NCBI RefSeq assembly: GCF_013359865.1
Contig: NZ_JABMCE010000072.1
Coordinates: 1-52,637 of the forward strand
Reading direction: 5' to 3'
Source of the DNA: Curtobacterium pusillum
Lineage (GTDB): Bacteria > Actinomycetota > Actinomycetes > Actinomycetales > Microbacteriaceae
Length of the DNA: 52,637 bases
The notes below the pieces were generated by a model that saw only the letters and a program-made list of their open reading frames with translations, did no database searches and was not told where the DNA came from. Position numbers and translations under genes: made by a program. Below are positions 7,929 through 15,876 of this stretch, one piece after another (position 1 is the first letter of the stretch; each line of letters starts with the position of its first letter).

Positions 7929-8003
7929 GTCCCCATTCCCGCACCGACACCAGACCGACACGGACACGAGCGCAACGCTCGGACCAGTCTGAGGGAATGG
8001 GAC
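7929..8003. other. Nested inverted-repeat element in a gene-free stretch (7807-8149)
   Basis: Outer arms gtccccattccc (7929-7940) and gggaatgggac (7993-8003) pair with one extra C. Inside, CAGAC (7951-7955) pairs with GTCTG (7987-7991), and a central hairpin CGAGCG-CAA-CGCTCG occupies 7967-7981. Apart from this and the tRNA remnant I see nothing gene-like in 7807-8149. It could be an attachment-site relic, a small structured RNA or a terminator. Confidence 0.5.
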
Positions 8004-8057
8004 GATCACCGTCCTGACCTGGTCTTTCGACAACCAGCGGAGCGCGAGCGACGGGAC

Positions 8058-8106
8058 TGACATCCACGGTGTAAACGTGGCGCTCTACCAGCTGAGCTAA
8101 AGGCCC
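8058..8106 (-). pseudogene. Truncated tRNA-Val (anticodon TAC), 5' part only
   Basis: Reading the minus strand from 8106, the acceptor 5' strand GGGCCTT, D arm AGCTCAGCTGGTAGAGC and anticodon arm CCACG-TTTACAC-CGTGG are all perfect for tRNA-Val(TAC). After GGATGTCA the sequence becomes unrelated: there is no TTCGA T loop and no returning acceptor strand within the next ~40 bases. The break is at 8057/8058, on the side facing the chaperone/FtsK region. A tRNA cut at one point beside accessory genes suggests an old integration or deletion junction. Confidence 0.85.
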
Positions 8107-8149
8107 TCACCACGATTCTAGAGGGCAAGCGCCGCAGCGGCCGCCGCAC

Positions 8150-9319
8150 TCACGCCAAGCGCTGCAACACCCCGGCTGCGAGCGCGGTCCGCTCCACCAT
8201 CCGGTCGAGGTCGACCCACTCGTGCCGGGCATGCGCGCCGTCCCCGACAGCGCCGAGCCCGTCGAGCACGGGAGCGCCGAGGGCAGCCGCGAAGTTCCCG
8301 TCGCTCGCTCCCCCGACGCTCGTCTCGGTGATCGTCAGGCCGAGCGCCTCGGCAGCGGCCTGCGCGGTCCGGAAGAGTTCGACGTTCGCGTCCGTGCGTT
8401 CCATGACCGGTCGGTTCCAGCCACCGGTCACGGTGATGGAGGCAGCGGGCACGGCCGGCCGCAGGTCGGCGAGCACACGGTCGATCCGTGCAGCCTGGGC
8501 GTCGGACGAGACCCGGACGTCCAGCGCCGCCGTCGCAGCACCGGCCCGGACGTTCGGCCGGGTCCCGCCGCTGACCACGCCGACGTTGAGCGACGTCCCC
8601 GCGTCGAGGTCGGCCGCGCCGTGCAGGGCGAGGACGACGCGGGCGAGCTCGTCGACCGCGCTGGCACCACCGGCCGGGTCGAGGCCGGCGTGCACCTCGA
8701 CCCCGCGGATGTGCACGTCGAAAAGCCCGACGCCCTTGCGGGCCGTCTTGAGCGCTCCGTCGGGACCGGCCGACGCCTCGAACACGAGCACCGGTCCGGG
8801 TGTCCGACGGACCACGTCCTCGATGATCGGCCGGGAGCCGATGCTGCCGATCTCCTCGTCCCCGTTCAGGACGAGCCGGATGTTCGGGCGCGGGAGGTCG
8901 CGCTCGTCGAGGAGGGCGACCGCGTGGGCGAACTGCACGAGGCCGGCCTTCATGTCGTAGGCGCCAGGACCGGTCAGGCGAGCACCGTCGATGCGGACCG
9001 GCCAGTCGGCGAGCGTCCCGGCGGCCCAGACGGTGTCGTAGTGGCACAGCACCACCGTCCAGCGCCCGGAGGGGTGAGGTGCCATCAGGTCACCGACGAC
9101 GACGGGACCGTGCCGTTCCGGCTCGTGCAACGTCCGTTCGGCGAACGGTCCGACGGTGTCGCCGAGGAAGCGCTCGACGTGGCCGAGTCCGGCGCGGAGC
9201 AGCGCGAGGTCGTCCGACGGCGTCTCCGTCTCGACGTACCCGATGAGATCGTCGACCATCCGGCCGCGGCGCACGGTGGCGGCGTCGAGCAGGCTGCCCT
9301 CGACGGCGCTCGTCGTCAT
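8150..9319 (-). CDS. M20 family metallopeptidase (carboxypeptidase G2-like)
   Basis: A 389-residue M20 amidohydrolase. Metal-site motifs are present: VVLCHYDTVWAAGTL (His-x-Asp), GAYDMKAGL, and NGDEEIGSIGS with the catalytic Glu pair. The dimerisation domain lies in the middle (GVEVHAGLDPAGGASAVDELARV), and a final metal His is in GDGAHARHEWV. Members cleave N-acyl or peptide bonds of amino acids (CPG2, ArgE, DapE). The spacing fits the CPG2/glutamate carboxypeptidase branch, but the substrate is not evident. The ATG at 9319 overlaps the upstream reductase stop (ATGA). Last gene of the six-gene operon, likely hydrolysing an amide intermediate. Confidence 0.88.
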   Translation of the reverse strand: MTTSAVEGSLLDAATVRRGRMVDDLIGYVETETPSDDLALLRAGLGHVERFLGDTVGPFAERTLHEPERHGPVVVGDLMAPHPSGRWTVVLCHYDTVWAAGTLADWPVRIDGARLTGPGAYDMKAGLVQFAHAVALLDERDLPRPNIRLVLNGDEEIGSIGSRPIIEDVVRRTPGPVLVFEASAGPDGALKTARKGVGLFDVHIRGVEVHAGLDPAGGASAVDELARVVLALHGAADLDAGTSLNVGVVSGGTRPNVRAGAATAALDVRVSSDAQAARIDRVLADLRPAVPAASITVTGGWNRPVMERTDANVELFRTAQAAAEALGLTITETSVGGASDGNFAAALGAPVLDGLGAVGDGAHARHEWVDLDRMVERTALAAGVLQRLA

Positions 9320-10344
9320 CGTGCTGCCCCGATGGCTGCGACGAGTCCGCGGATCCGGTCCTCGTGCATGGGAGCGCCCTCCTCGACGGCGACGATCTCC
9401 GCGACCAGTGCGCGGATGCCGGGCGTGGGCACGCCGAGCGACTCGCCGGCGTCGATGACGGGGCCGTAGTGCAGCGGCACCTCGGTCTTCCGGTGCCGCA
9501 CGGCGATGTCGCGCCAGATCCCGGAGCGCGTCTTGGACTGGGTGGCCAGCCACGAGACGAGGCCGTCGAGCGCCGATGCCGTCGTGGTCGGGTCGGCACC
9601 GGGTGCGAACGCGGCCGGTTCGAACGCATCGAAGGCCTCGGGCGCGATGCCCTGGGCCTCGGTGACCGCGAGGACCTCGCGTGCGAGGGCGGCCATCACG
9701 TCCCGGTTGCGGTCGATGAGCACGCTCATGTCGTCGTCGGCGAGCGCCGTCGCGGTCAACATCGCGCCGAAGGCGAGCTTCGACCAGAGGTACCCGGCGA
9801 CGTTGTCGGTCACCACGGGGCCGCCCCAGTGCTGCAGGTCGGTGGCGAGCCGGCGGTTCCGGTCGCTCGTCCCGCCGGCGTACTCGCCCAGTGCCATCGC
9901 GCCGAGTCCGCCGTCCTGCACGACACCGGGTGCGACGACGTCGGCGAACAGGTCGACGAACGCGATGACCGTGCGGTCCGCGCCCACGTGCCGTGCGATC
10001 GTCGCTTCGTTGAGACCGTTCTGCAACGATGCGACCCAGCCGTCGGCGGCCAGGCGCGGGGCGATCCACGCGGCCGCCGAGTCGGTGGCGAGTGCCTTCA
10101 CCGCGAGCAGCACCGGTCCGAGCGCGGTCGGCGCGTCTGGGTCGTCGAGGTGCCAGATCGGCAGCCGGGCGACGCGTTCGCCGTCCGCGGTCCGGAGACG
10201 GAGGCCGTTGCTCCGTACGGCTTCGACGTGCTGCGGGTCGGCGTCGATCAGCTGGACCGGGACGCCGGCGGCGTCGAGGTGGACGGCGAGGGTGCCGCCG
10301 ATCGCGCCGGCGCCGACGATCGTGTACGGGGTTGGTTCGGTCAT
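9316..10344 (-). CDS. Ketopantoate reductase (PanE/ApbA) family oxidoreductase
   Basis: A 342-residue NAD(P)-dependent reductase. The Rossmann start IVGAGAIGGTLAVHL is at residues 8-22, followed by the family pattern LLAVKA and LQNGLNE and the helical C-terminal domain with a conserved Lys in WSKLAFGAM. PanE reduces 2-dehydropantoate to pantoate, but family members in catabolic operons often act on other 2-oxo or 2-hydroxy acids. Placement between an SDR and an M20 enzyme, away from panB/panC, argues against pantothenate synthesis. Coupled at both ends by ATGA overlaps. Confidence 0.85.
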   Translation of the reverse strand: MTEPTPYTIVGAGAIGGTLAVHLDAAGVPVQLIDADPQHVEAVRSNGLRLRTADGERVARLPIWHLDDPDAPTALGPVLLAVKALATDSAAAWIAPRLAADGWVASLQNGLNEATIARHVGADRTVIAFVDLFADVVAPGVVQDGGLGAMALGEYAGGTSDRNRRLATDLQHWGGPVVTDNVAGYLWSKLAFGAMLTATALADDDMSVLIDRNRDVMAALAREVLAVTEAQGIAPEAFDAFEPAAFAPGADPTTTASALDGLVSWLATQSKTRSGIWRDIAVRHRKTEVPLHYGPVIDAGESLGVPTPGIRALVAEIVAVEEGAPMHEDRIRGLVAAIGAAR

Positions 10345-11159
10345 GCGGGGGCTTCCTCTCGTCCGGGGCTCGGCGATGCGGGGTGGGATGGGGTGCTGAG
10401 CGGCAGGGTGTGGGCGCCGGTCGACGACCCGCCGTCGACGCGGAGGATCGTCCCCGTGACCCACCCGGACTGCTCCGGGTCGGCCAGCCAGACGACGGCC
10501 TTCGCGATGTCCGACGGCTTGCCGGGCCGCCCGAGCGGGTTCGACGAGACGGCGGCGGCGTACTCGTCGCTGACGCGGTTGACCTCGCTGTCCACCACGA
10601 CGAACCCGGGCGCGACCGCGTTCACCCGGATGCCGGCCGCACCGAGTTCGAGGGCGCTCGCCCGGGTCACCATCTCCAGGGCCGCCTTCGAGGTGCTGTA
10701 CGGCGCGGCACCGGGCCGGGCGCGGAGCGCGGCGCCCGAGGTGATGTTGACGACCGTGGGCGTACGTCCGGCCTCGGTGGCGAGCCGCGCAAGGGCGACG
10801 GTGGCGAGCAGCGGCGCGCGGACGTTGACGTCCTGCACGGAGTCCCACGTGGTCGCGTCGAGCTCGAGGAACAGAGTGGCCGGGTAGACCCCGGCAGCGT
10901 TCACGAGCACGTCGACCGGTTCCTGCTCCCAGGCGGTGGTCACGGCCCGGGCCGGGGCCTCCGGGTCGCGCAGATCTGCGACGACGACTCCGGCAGGCGA
11001 ACCGGACCCGGCCGGTCCCGCGAGCGTCGCCGCAGCCGCGGCGAGCGCCTCCGCCCGGTGGTCGACGAGGGTCAGCCGGTCGCCGAGGGCCGCGAACCGC
11101 TGCGCCACGGCGAGTCCGATGCCGCTCGCGGCACCCGTGACCAGCACGTGCCGGGTCAT
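10341..11159 (-). CDS. Short-chain dehydrogenase/reductase
   Basis: A 272-residue classical SDR. The cofactor motif TGAASGIG is at residues 8-15, NAAG near 88, the catalytic Ser in VVNITSG, YSTSK near 155-159, and the C-terminal GxxxRVDGG pattern (GTILRVDGGSS). A Pro/Ser-rich tail (LSTPSHPASPSPG) extends past the usual end. Substrate unknown. In this operon it probably oxidises or reduces a hydroxyl/keto group in the same pathway as the PanE-like enzyme. Overlaps both neighbours by ATGA. Confidence 0.9.
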   Translation of the reverse strand: MTRHVLVTGAASGIGLAVAQRFAALGDRLTLVDHRAEALAAAAATLAGPAGSGSPAGVVVADLRDPEAPARAVTTAWEQEPVDVLVNAAGVYPATLFLELDATTWDSVQDVNVRAPLLATVALARLATEAGRTPTVVNITSGAALRARPGAAPYSTSKAALEMVTRASALELGAAGIRVNAVAPGFVVVDSEVNRVSDEYAAAVSSNPLGRPGKPSDIAKAVVWLADPEQSGWVTGTILRVDGGSSTGAHTLPLSTPSHPASPSPGREEAPA

Positions 11160-12499
11160 CGGAGCACCTTGCCCTTCGTCTCCGGCATGGTCAGGTACAC
11201 GACCAGGCCGATCGCGGCGGCGACGGCGCAGTACACCCACACCAGGTTCCCGAGTCCGGCGCCGCTCATCCACGTGGTGATGTACGGGGCGGTGCCGCCG
11301 AAGATCGCGACGGCGAGGGCGTAGGGCAGGCCGATCCCGGTCGCTCGGACCTCGGGCGGGAACTGCTCGGCCATGATCACCGCGCAGTTGGCCGAGTAGC
11401 CGAGCAGGAACAGGATCCCGATCACCTGGATGACGAGCAGTGACCAGAACGTGCCGCTCAGGAAGGTGAACGCCGGCCACGCGAACAGCAGGAACCCGCC
11501 GGCGAAGATCGACATCGTGGGCTTGCGTCCGATCTTGTCGGACAGGATGCCGGCGAAGGGCAGCAGCACGAGGAAGACGACCATGGCGATCACGTTCGCG
11601 ATGAGGGCCTGGTTGAGTGGGAGCCCGGTCGTCACGTGCGCGTAGGTCGGCATGTACGACACCCACATGTAGTAGAGCAGCGTCCCCGCGATCGTGATGC
11701 CGAACACGCGTGCGGTCGCGCCGGGGTGGTCGCGGAACATCGCGACGACGGCGTTCCGCTTGGGTGCCGCGTGCTGCTCGTCCCGGGCCCGCTGGGCAGT
11801 GAACGAGTCGGTCTCCTCGACCGAGGTCCGCAGCCAGATGCCGACGAGGCCGATCAGCGCGCAGAACACGAAGGCGAGGCGCCAGCCCCACGCGTCGAGT
11901 GCGTCCGCCGACAGCGCGGAGGTGATGATCGCGCCGATCCCGGACGCGATCAGGACGCCTGCTCCGACCGACACCTGCTGCCAGGAGCCGGCGAAGGCTC
12001 GGCGCTTCGGGGCGGCCGACTCGACGAGGAACGCCGACGAGGAGCCGAACTCGCCGCCGGCCGAGAACCCCTGCACGAGTCGTGCCAGGAGCAGGACGAT
12101 CGGGGCGACGATCCCGATGGTCGCGTAGTCCGGCGTGATGCCGATGACGAGCGAAGCCGCCGCCATCAGGCCGATCGTCAGCATCAGGCCCTTCTTGCGG
12201 CCGTACCGGTCGGCGTAGGCGCCGAGCACCGCTGCGCCGATCGGGCGCATGACAAACCCGACGGCGAAGACCGCCAGGGTCGCGAGGAGCGCCGCGGCGT
12301 CGTTGCCCGGCGGGAAGAAGTGGTGGCCGAACACCGACGAGAACGTCGTGTATACGGCCCAGTCGATCCACTCGACGGTGTTGCCGATGCCGCCGGCGAC
12401 GATCGCCTTGCGGCCGCGGGCCGTGAGCCGTGTCTCGTGGACGGCTGTCGGCTCGGCGCCGTCGGCGCCGACCCTCGGGTTGGTTGCTTCTGCTGTCAT
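11156..12499 (-). CDS. MFS transporter, metabolite:H+ symporter (MHS) type
   Basis: A 447-residue protein with about 12 hydrophobic segments. Family signatures are GNTVEWIDWAVYTTFSSVFG in helix 1, the loop motif GAYADRYGRKKGLM, and LVQGFSAGGEFGSSSAF (AGGEwg motif of the KgtP/ProP/ShiA group). Such carriers import organic acids, betaine or aromatic acids with protons. The substrate is presumably the compound degraded by the downstream genes. The ATG at 12499 follows AGGAAG at some distance. It starts after a strong hairpin (12555-12596), so expression may differ from the deacetylase gene. Confidence 0.9.
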   Translation of the reverse strand: MTAEATNPRVGADGAEPTAVHETRLTARGRKAIVAGGIGNTVEWIDWAVYTTFSSVFGHHFFPPGNDAAALLATLAVFAVGFVMRPIGAAVLGAYADRYGRKKGLMLTIGLMAAASLVIGITPDYATIGIVAPIVLLLARLVQGFSAGGEFGSSSAFLVESAAPKRRAFAGSWQQVSVGAGVLIASGIGAIITSALSADALDAWGWRLAFVFCALIGLVGIWLRTSVEETDSFTAQRARDEQHAAPKRNAVVAMFRDHPGATARVFGITIAGTLLYYMWVSYMPTYAHVTTGLPLNQALIANVIAMVVFLVLLPFAGILSDKIGRKPTMSIFAGGFLLFAWPAFTFLSGTFWSLLVIQVIGILFLLGYSANCAVIMAEQFPPEVRATGIGLPYALAVAIFGGTAPYITTWMSGAGLGNLVWVYCAVAAAIGLVVYLTMPETKGKVLR

Positions 12500-12554
12500 C
12501 GTTGCGTCGACTTCCTGGGTGGGAGGAACGGGGGTGCGGAACGGGTGGAGCAGT

Positions 12555-12596
12555 GGACTGGAGGCACGGGGCGGGGACGACCCGTGCCTCCAGTCC
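12555..12596 (-). terminator. Strong hairpin after the deacetylase gene
   Basis: Perfect 16-bp arms ggactggaggcacggg (12555-12570) and its complement (12581-12596) with a 10-base loop lie two bases past the deacetylase stop. There is no T run. It is probably an attenuator or mRNA-stability element between deacetylase and MFS genes. The core resembles the dispersed CTGGAGGCGCG motif of this window. Confidence 0.7.
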
Positions 12597-12597
12597 G

Positions 12598-13548
12598 TCA
12601 GACGGTCGCGTCCGTGGCGAACGCGACGACCGGGTCGAGACCGCTGGCGGTCGCGACGTGCTCGGCGAGTCCGGCGTGGGTGGTGAACCAGACGTCGTCG
12701 AACGAGCGGATGTGGGCGAGGAGGGCTTCGAGGACGACGAGGCGCGACCGGTGCCCGATGAAGTGCGGGTGCATGGTGAGCTGGAACACGCCGCCCTCGG
12801 CGCGGGCGACGTCGAACTCGTCGCGCCAGATCCGGCCGACCTCGTGCGGCGGGGTGTAGGGCCGCAGCGACTGGAAGCGCTCCATCATCAGGTACGGCGC
12901 GTCGTCGCGGATCCAGTCGACGGGGATCTCGACGATCCCGGTCGGTTCCCCGCGGTGCAGGATCTCGTACGGGTCGTCGTCGGCCATCAGCGAGGAGTCG
13001 TAGCGGAAGCCGAGCTCCCGGGCGACGTCGAGCGTGGAGTCGCTGAAGTCCCACGACGGGGTCCGGATGCCGGTCGGGCGCACTCCGGTCTGGGACGTCA
13101 GCACGTCGACGGCGCGACCGAGCAGGTCGAGCTCGTCGTCGTGGCCGAGCAGCGTGTTGCGCTCGTGGATCCACCCGTGCACGGCGACCTCGTGACCGTG
13201 TTCGACGTAGGTCGGGGCCTCGTCGGGACGGAGCAGCGCGCAGACGGCGGGCATGTAGAACGACGACGGGGCCTCGTACCGGTCGAGCAGGCGCAGGATC
13301 CGCGGGACGGCCGCGCGTGCGCCGTACTCCCCCATCGCCATCCGTCCGGGCGAGGTCTCGCCGTCGCGGAGGGACGGGGTCTCGTGGTCGGAGTCGAACG
13401 ACATCGCCACCGCCACGCGGGCACCGCCGGGCCAGCGGCCGGGACCCTCTGGCGGGAGCAGGTTCCGTCCGGCGCGGACCTGCTCGACATGGCCGCGCCA
13501 GGTGGGTTCGTCCCACTGCCAGGGCTGCTGGGGATCGGACTGGGGCAT
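12598..13548 (-). CDS. NodB-fold deacetylase (polysaccharide deacetylase / PuuE-allantoinase-like)
   Basis: A 316-residue protein. MSFDSDHETPSL carries the family's early Asp motif, VHGWIHERNTLL the metal-binding His pair, and GIRTPSWDFSDSTLDVARELGFRYDSS the R-x-P and downstream pattern. A late HPHFIGHRSRL supplies another His. The layout is that of the PuuE/HpPgdA-like subgroup, which acts on small C-N compounds or peptidoglycan. With an amino-acid-type regulator, an importer and an M20 amidase beside it, a ring-opening or deformylating catabolic step is more likely than cell-wall work. GAGGA lies 5 bases before the ATG at 13548. No signal peptide, so cytosolic. Confidence 0.85.
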   Translation of the reverse strand: MPQSDPQQPWQWDEPTWRGHVEQVRAGRNLLPPEGPGRWPGGARVAVAMSFDSDHETPSLRDGETSPGRMAMGEYGARAAVPRILRLLDRYEAPSSFYMPAVCALLRPDEAPTYVEHGHEVAVHGWIHERNTLLGHDDELDLLGRAVDVLTSQTGVRPTGIRTPSWDFSDSTLDVARELGFRYDSSLMADDDPYEILHRGEPTGIVEIPVDWIRDDAPYLMMERFQSLRPYTPPHEVGRIWRDEFDVARAEGGVFQLTMHPHFIGHRSRLVVLEALLAHIRSFDDVWFTTHAGLAEHVATASGLDPVVAFATDATV

Positions 13549-13583
13549 CGTGTCCTCCTCGGGTCTGATGGTCGGGACGCCGG

Positions 13584-14717
13584 TCAGGCGGTGTCGGGCA
13601 CCCGGACCGCCGGTGATGGGGTGGCCGCCGCCTGGTCCGCCGGTGACGTGATCGCCGGGGCGGACGCCTCGCTGGCGGGGACGAACCGGCCGTCCTCGAT
13701 ACGGCTCCACATACGCTTCACGGTGCGGAGCTGCACGGTCACGTCGACTTCCCGCACGCCGGGCAGCGCGCCCAGGACGTCGGTCGTGAAGGTGTAGACG
13801 GAGGCGAAGTCCGGCAGGAACGCCTGTCCGATCAGGTTGAAGCGCCCGAGCGACGCCGCCGCGTAGTGCACGGAGGGATGACCGGCGAGCTGAGCGGCGG
13901 CGTCCGACAGCCGGTCCGGTGCCACCGAGATCCACACCTCGAGTTCGGTCGCCCGACCGAGCAGCGCCGGTGCCACGAGCGGGCCGATCCGGAGTCGTCC
14001 GCTCTGCACGAGGTCCTCGAGCGTGCGACGGGTCGCGGCCTCGGTCCGGCCGACCTCACGCGCCAGGTCGGTGAGCGGCTTCCGGCCGTCGCGGACGAGC
14101 GCGGCGAAGACCGCTCGCTCCTCCGGGATCGCGTCGGCGTGCAGCGGCGAGACGCCTTGCCGCGTCGACGGATCGGGCGCGGGCGCGTTGGCGGTCGCCG
14201 ATCGCGGAGCATCCGCGTCCGCTGCTCGCCCGGTCGGCGCGAGAGCGTCCCCGGGGAAGACGGTGAACGGCGCGGTGAAGGTGCGGACGATCGGCAGTGC
14301 CTCGGTCTCGACCGGTCGCCCGTCGACCTCGATTGTGCTGAGGAACGACGTGAGGTCGCCGACACGGGGCAGGACGACCTCGGCCGTGCAGTCCGCGGAC
14401 CCGGTGAGCGTTGCGGCGAACCGCACCTCGGGGCGACGGGCGAGCGCGTCGGCCAGGGCGTCGGCGCGGGCGGCCCCGGACCTGATACGGACCTTCGTCG
14501 ACACGCCGAACCCCGCTGCGAGCACGTCGGACGCGGCGATGATCCGGACCGTGCCGTCCTCGAGGAGGCGGGTCACCCGGCGCTGGGCGGTCGACGTGGA
14601 GCAGCCCGCGAGTTCGCCGATCCTGGCCCAGGATGCCCGACCGTCGTGGGCGAGCGCTCGGAGGACGGCGCGGTCGACGTCATCGGCACCGCCCGGGCGA
14701 GCATTCACGACCGTCAT
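13584..14717 (-). CDS. Tandem Lrp/AsnC-family transcriptional regulator
   Basis: A 377-residue protein with two consecutive Lrp/AsnC units. Unit one has an HTH near residues 15-60 (LAHDGRASWARIGELAGCST) and a ligand-sensing region to ~160. A linker rich in Ala/Pro/Asp spans about 165-195. Unit two has its own HTH (LVRDGRKPLTDLAREVGRTE) and a second RAM-like region to ~345. Ordinary Lrp proteins are ~150 residues and dimerise; here one chain supplies a pseudo-dimer. The ATG at 14717 is supported by a promoter placing the transcript start at the codon. First gene of the operon, so probably autoregulatory and pathway-specific. Confidence 0.9.
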   Translation of the reverse strand: MTVVNARPGGADDVDRAVLRALAHDGRASWARIGELAGCSTSTAQRRVTRLLEDGTVRIIAASDVLAAGFGVSTKVRIRSGAARADALADALARRPEVRFAATLTGSADCTAEVVLPRVGDLTSFLSTIEVDGRPVETEALPIVRTFTAPFTVFPGDALAPTGRAADADAPRSATANAPAPDPSTRQGVSPLHADAIPEERAVFAALVRDGRKPLTDLAREVGRTEAATRRTLEDLVQSGRLRIGPLVAPALLGRATELEVWISVAPDRLSDAAAQLAGHPSVHYAAASLGRFNLIGQAFLPDFASVYTFTTDVLGALPGVREVDVTVQLRTVKRMWSRIEDGRFVPASEASAPAITSPADQAAATPSPAVRVPDTA

Positions 14718-14724
14718 GATGGAC

Positions 14725-14753
14725 AACGTATTCGGTCATCCACTCGGCGTCAA
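14725..14753 (-). promoter_or_regulatory. Leaderless promoter of the Lrp-led catabolic operon
   Basis: On the minus strand -35 TTGACG (14753-14748), a 17-base spacer and -10 TACGTT (14730-14725) lie 7 bases before the ATG at 14717. This is an almost ideal housekeeping promoter giving a leaderless mRNA. Confidence 0.75.
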
Positions 14754-14755
14754 TA

Positions 14756-14795
14756 GATGTTTTTCGTCACAGGCGACCTGTCTCATGATGTTTTC
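14756..14795. promoter_or_regulatory. Candidate operator upstream of the Lrp promoter
   Basis: Directly behind the -35 box, the palindrome ACAGG-CGA-CCTGT (14769-14781) is framed by two direct copies of GATGTTTTC-like sequence (14756-14765 and 14787-14795). This AT-rich, symmetric island in a GC-rich genome is where an Lrp-type regulator would bind, and it is shared with the divergent aldo/keto reductase gene. Confidence 0.45.
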
Positions 14796-14873
14796 ATTCA
14801 GCGTCGGATGGTTCCTGCGTCCGGCACTACGAGCGACGCCCGCGCGCTGACCGTCGCACGAGCAGCGCTTGAC

Positions 14874-14879
14874 TACGCT
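14874..14879 (+). promoter_or_regulatory. Leaderless -10 (TACGCT) of the aldo/keto reductase gene
   Basis: TACGCT is followed by 7 bases and then the ATG at 14887. No Shine-Dalgarno is present, so a leaderless transcript is likely. Confidence 0.5.
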
Positions 14880-14886
14880 CGCCAGC

Positions 14887-15867
14887 ATGGAGAGTCGCAC
14901 CCTCGGCCGTACCGGCCGCCCCGTGTCCGTCGTCGGCCTCGGCACCTGGCAGTTCGGCGGTGACTGGGGCCCCGTCTCCGAAGCCGACGCCAACGCCGTC
15001 ATGGACGCGTCCGTCGAGTCCGGCGTCACGCTCTTCGACACCGCCGACGTGTACGGCGACGGCCGCAGTGAGCAGCTCATCGGCGCGTGGCGTGCCGCGA
15101 ACCGGGACGTCCCGCTGACGGTCACGACGAAGATGGGGCGCCGGGCGGAGCAGGTCCCGTCGAACTACGTCGCCGCGAACTTCCGCGAGTGGGTCGACCG
15201 TTCCCGCCGGAACCTCGGCCAGGACACGCTCGACCTCGTCCAGCTGCACTGCCCGCCGACGCCGGTGTTCGAGGACGACGCGGTGTACGACGCGCTCGAC
15301 GCCCTGGTCGCGGACGGCTCGGTCGCCGCCTACGGCGTCAGCGTCGAGACCGCCGACCAGGCGCTCACGGCGATCGCCCGCCCCGGCGTCGCGACGGTCC
15401 AGATCATCCTCAACGCGTTCCGCCTCAAGCCGCTCGACCGCGTGCTGCCGGCGGCCCTGGAGGCGCGGGTCGGCATCCTCGCGCGCGTCCCGTTGGCATC
15501 GGGGTTGCTCTCCGGCAAGTACACGACCGAGACGTCCTTCGCCGAGGGCGACCACCGCAACTACAACCGCCACGGCGAGGCGTTCGACCAGGGTGAGACG
15601 TTCAGCGGTGTCGACTTCGAGGACGGTGTCCACGCTGCCCAGGCCTTCGCGGCGGCGCTGCCGGAGGGCGTCTCGGTGCCGCAGGCCGCGATCGCGTGGA
15701 TCATCGCGCAGGACGGCGTGACCGCGGCGATCCCCGGTGCCCGCAACCCCGCCCAGGCACGGTCCAACGCGGGCGCCGGCGACCTACCCGAGGTCCCGGG
15801 ACTCGACGAGACGGTCCGCGAACTGTACGACGAGTGGTTCCGCGCGGCCGTCCACGACCGGTGGTGA
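14887..15867 (+). CDS. Aldo/keto reductase
   Basis: A 326-residue protein starting MESRTLGRTGRPVSV. Family features: LFDTADVYGDGRSE with the catalytic Asp and Tyr, the Lys in TTKMG, and His in VQLHCP; the C-terminal NADPH-binding part reads AAIPGARNPAQARSN. AKRs reduce aldehydes and ketones with NADPH in the cytosol. The ATG at 14887 was preferred over a TTG 18 bases earlier because a -10 box sits 7 bases before it. Divergent from the Lrp operon and 9 bases before the phosphopantetheinyl transferase gene. Physiological substrate unknown. Confidence 0.9.
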   Translation: MESRTLGRTGRPVSVVGLGTWQFGGDWGPVSEADANAVMDASVESGVTLFDTADVYGDGRSEQLIGAWRAANRDVPLTVTTKMGRRAEQVPSNYVAANFREWVDRSRRNLGQDTLDLVQLHCPPTPVFEDDAVYDALDALVADGSVAAYGVSVETADQALTAIARPGVATVQIILNAFRLKPLDRVLPAALEARVGILARVPLASGLLSGKYTTETSFAEGDHRNYNRHGEAFDQGETFSGVDFEDGVHAAQAFAAALPEGVSVPQAAIAWIIAQDGVTAAIPGARNPAQARSNAGAGDLPEVPGLDETVRELYDEWFRAAVHDRW

Positions 15868-15876
15868 CGTGCTGCC

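Noticed and set aside
8036..8106. Complete tRNA-Val
   Set aside because: The acceptor 5' strand, D arm and anticodon arm are present, but no T arm or 3' acceptor strand follows; reported as a remnant.
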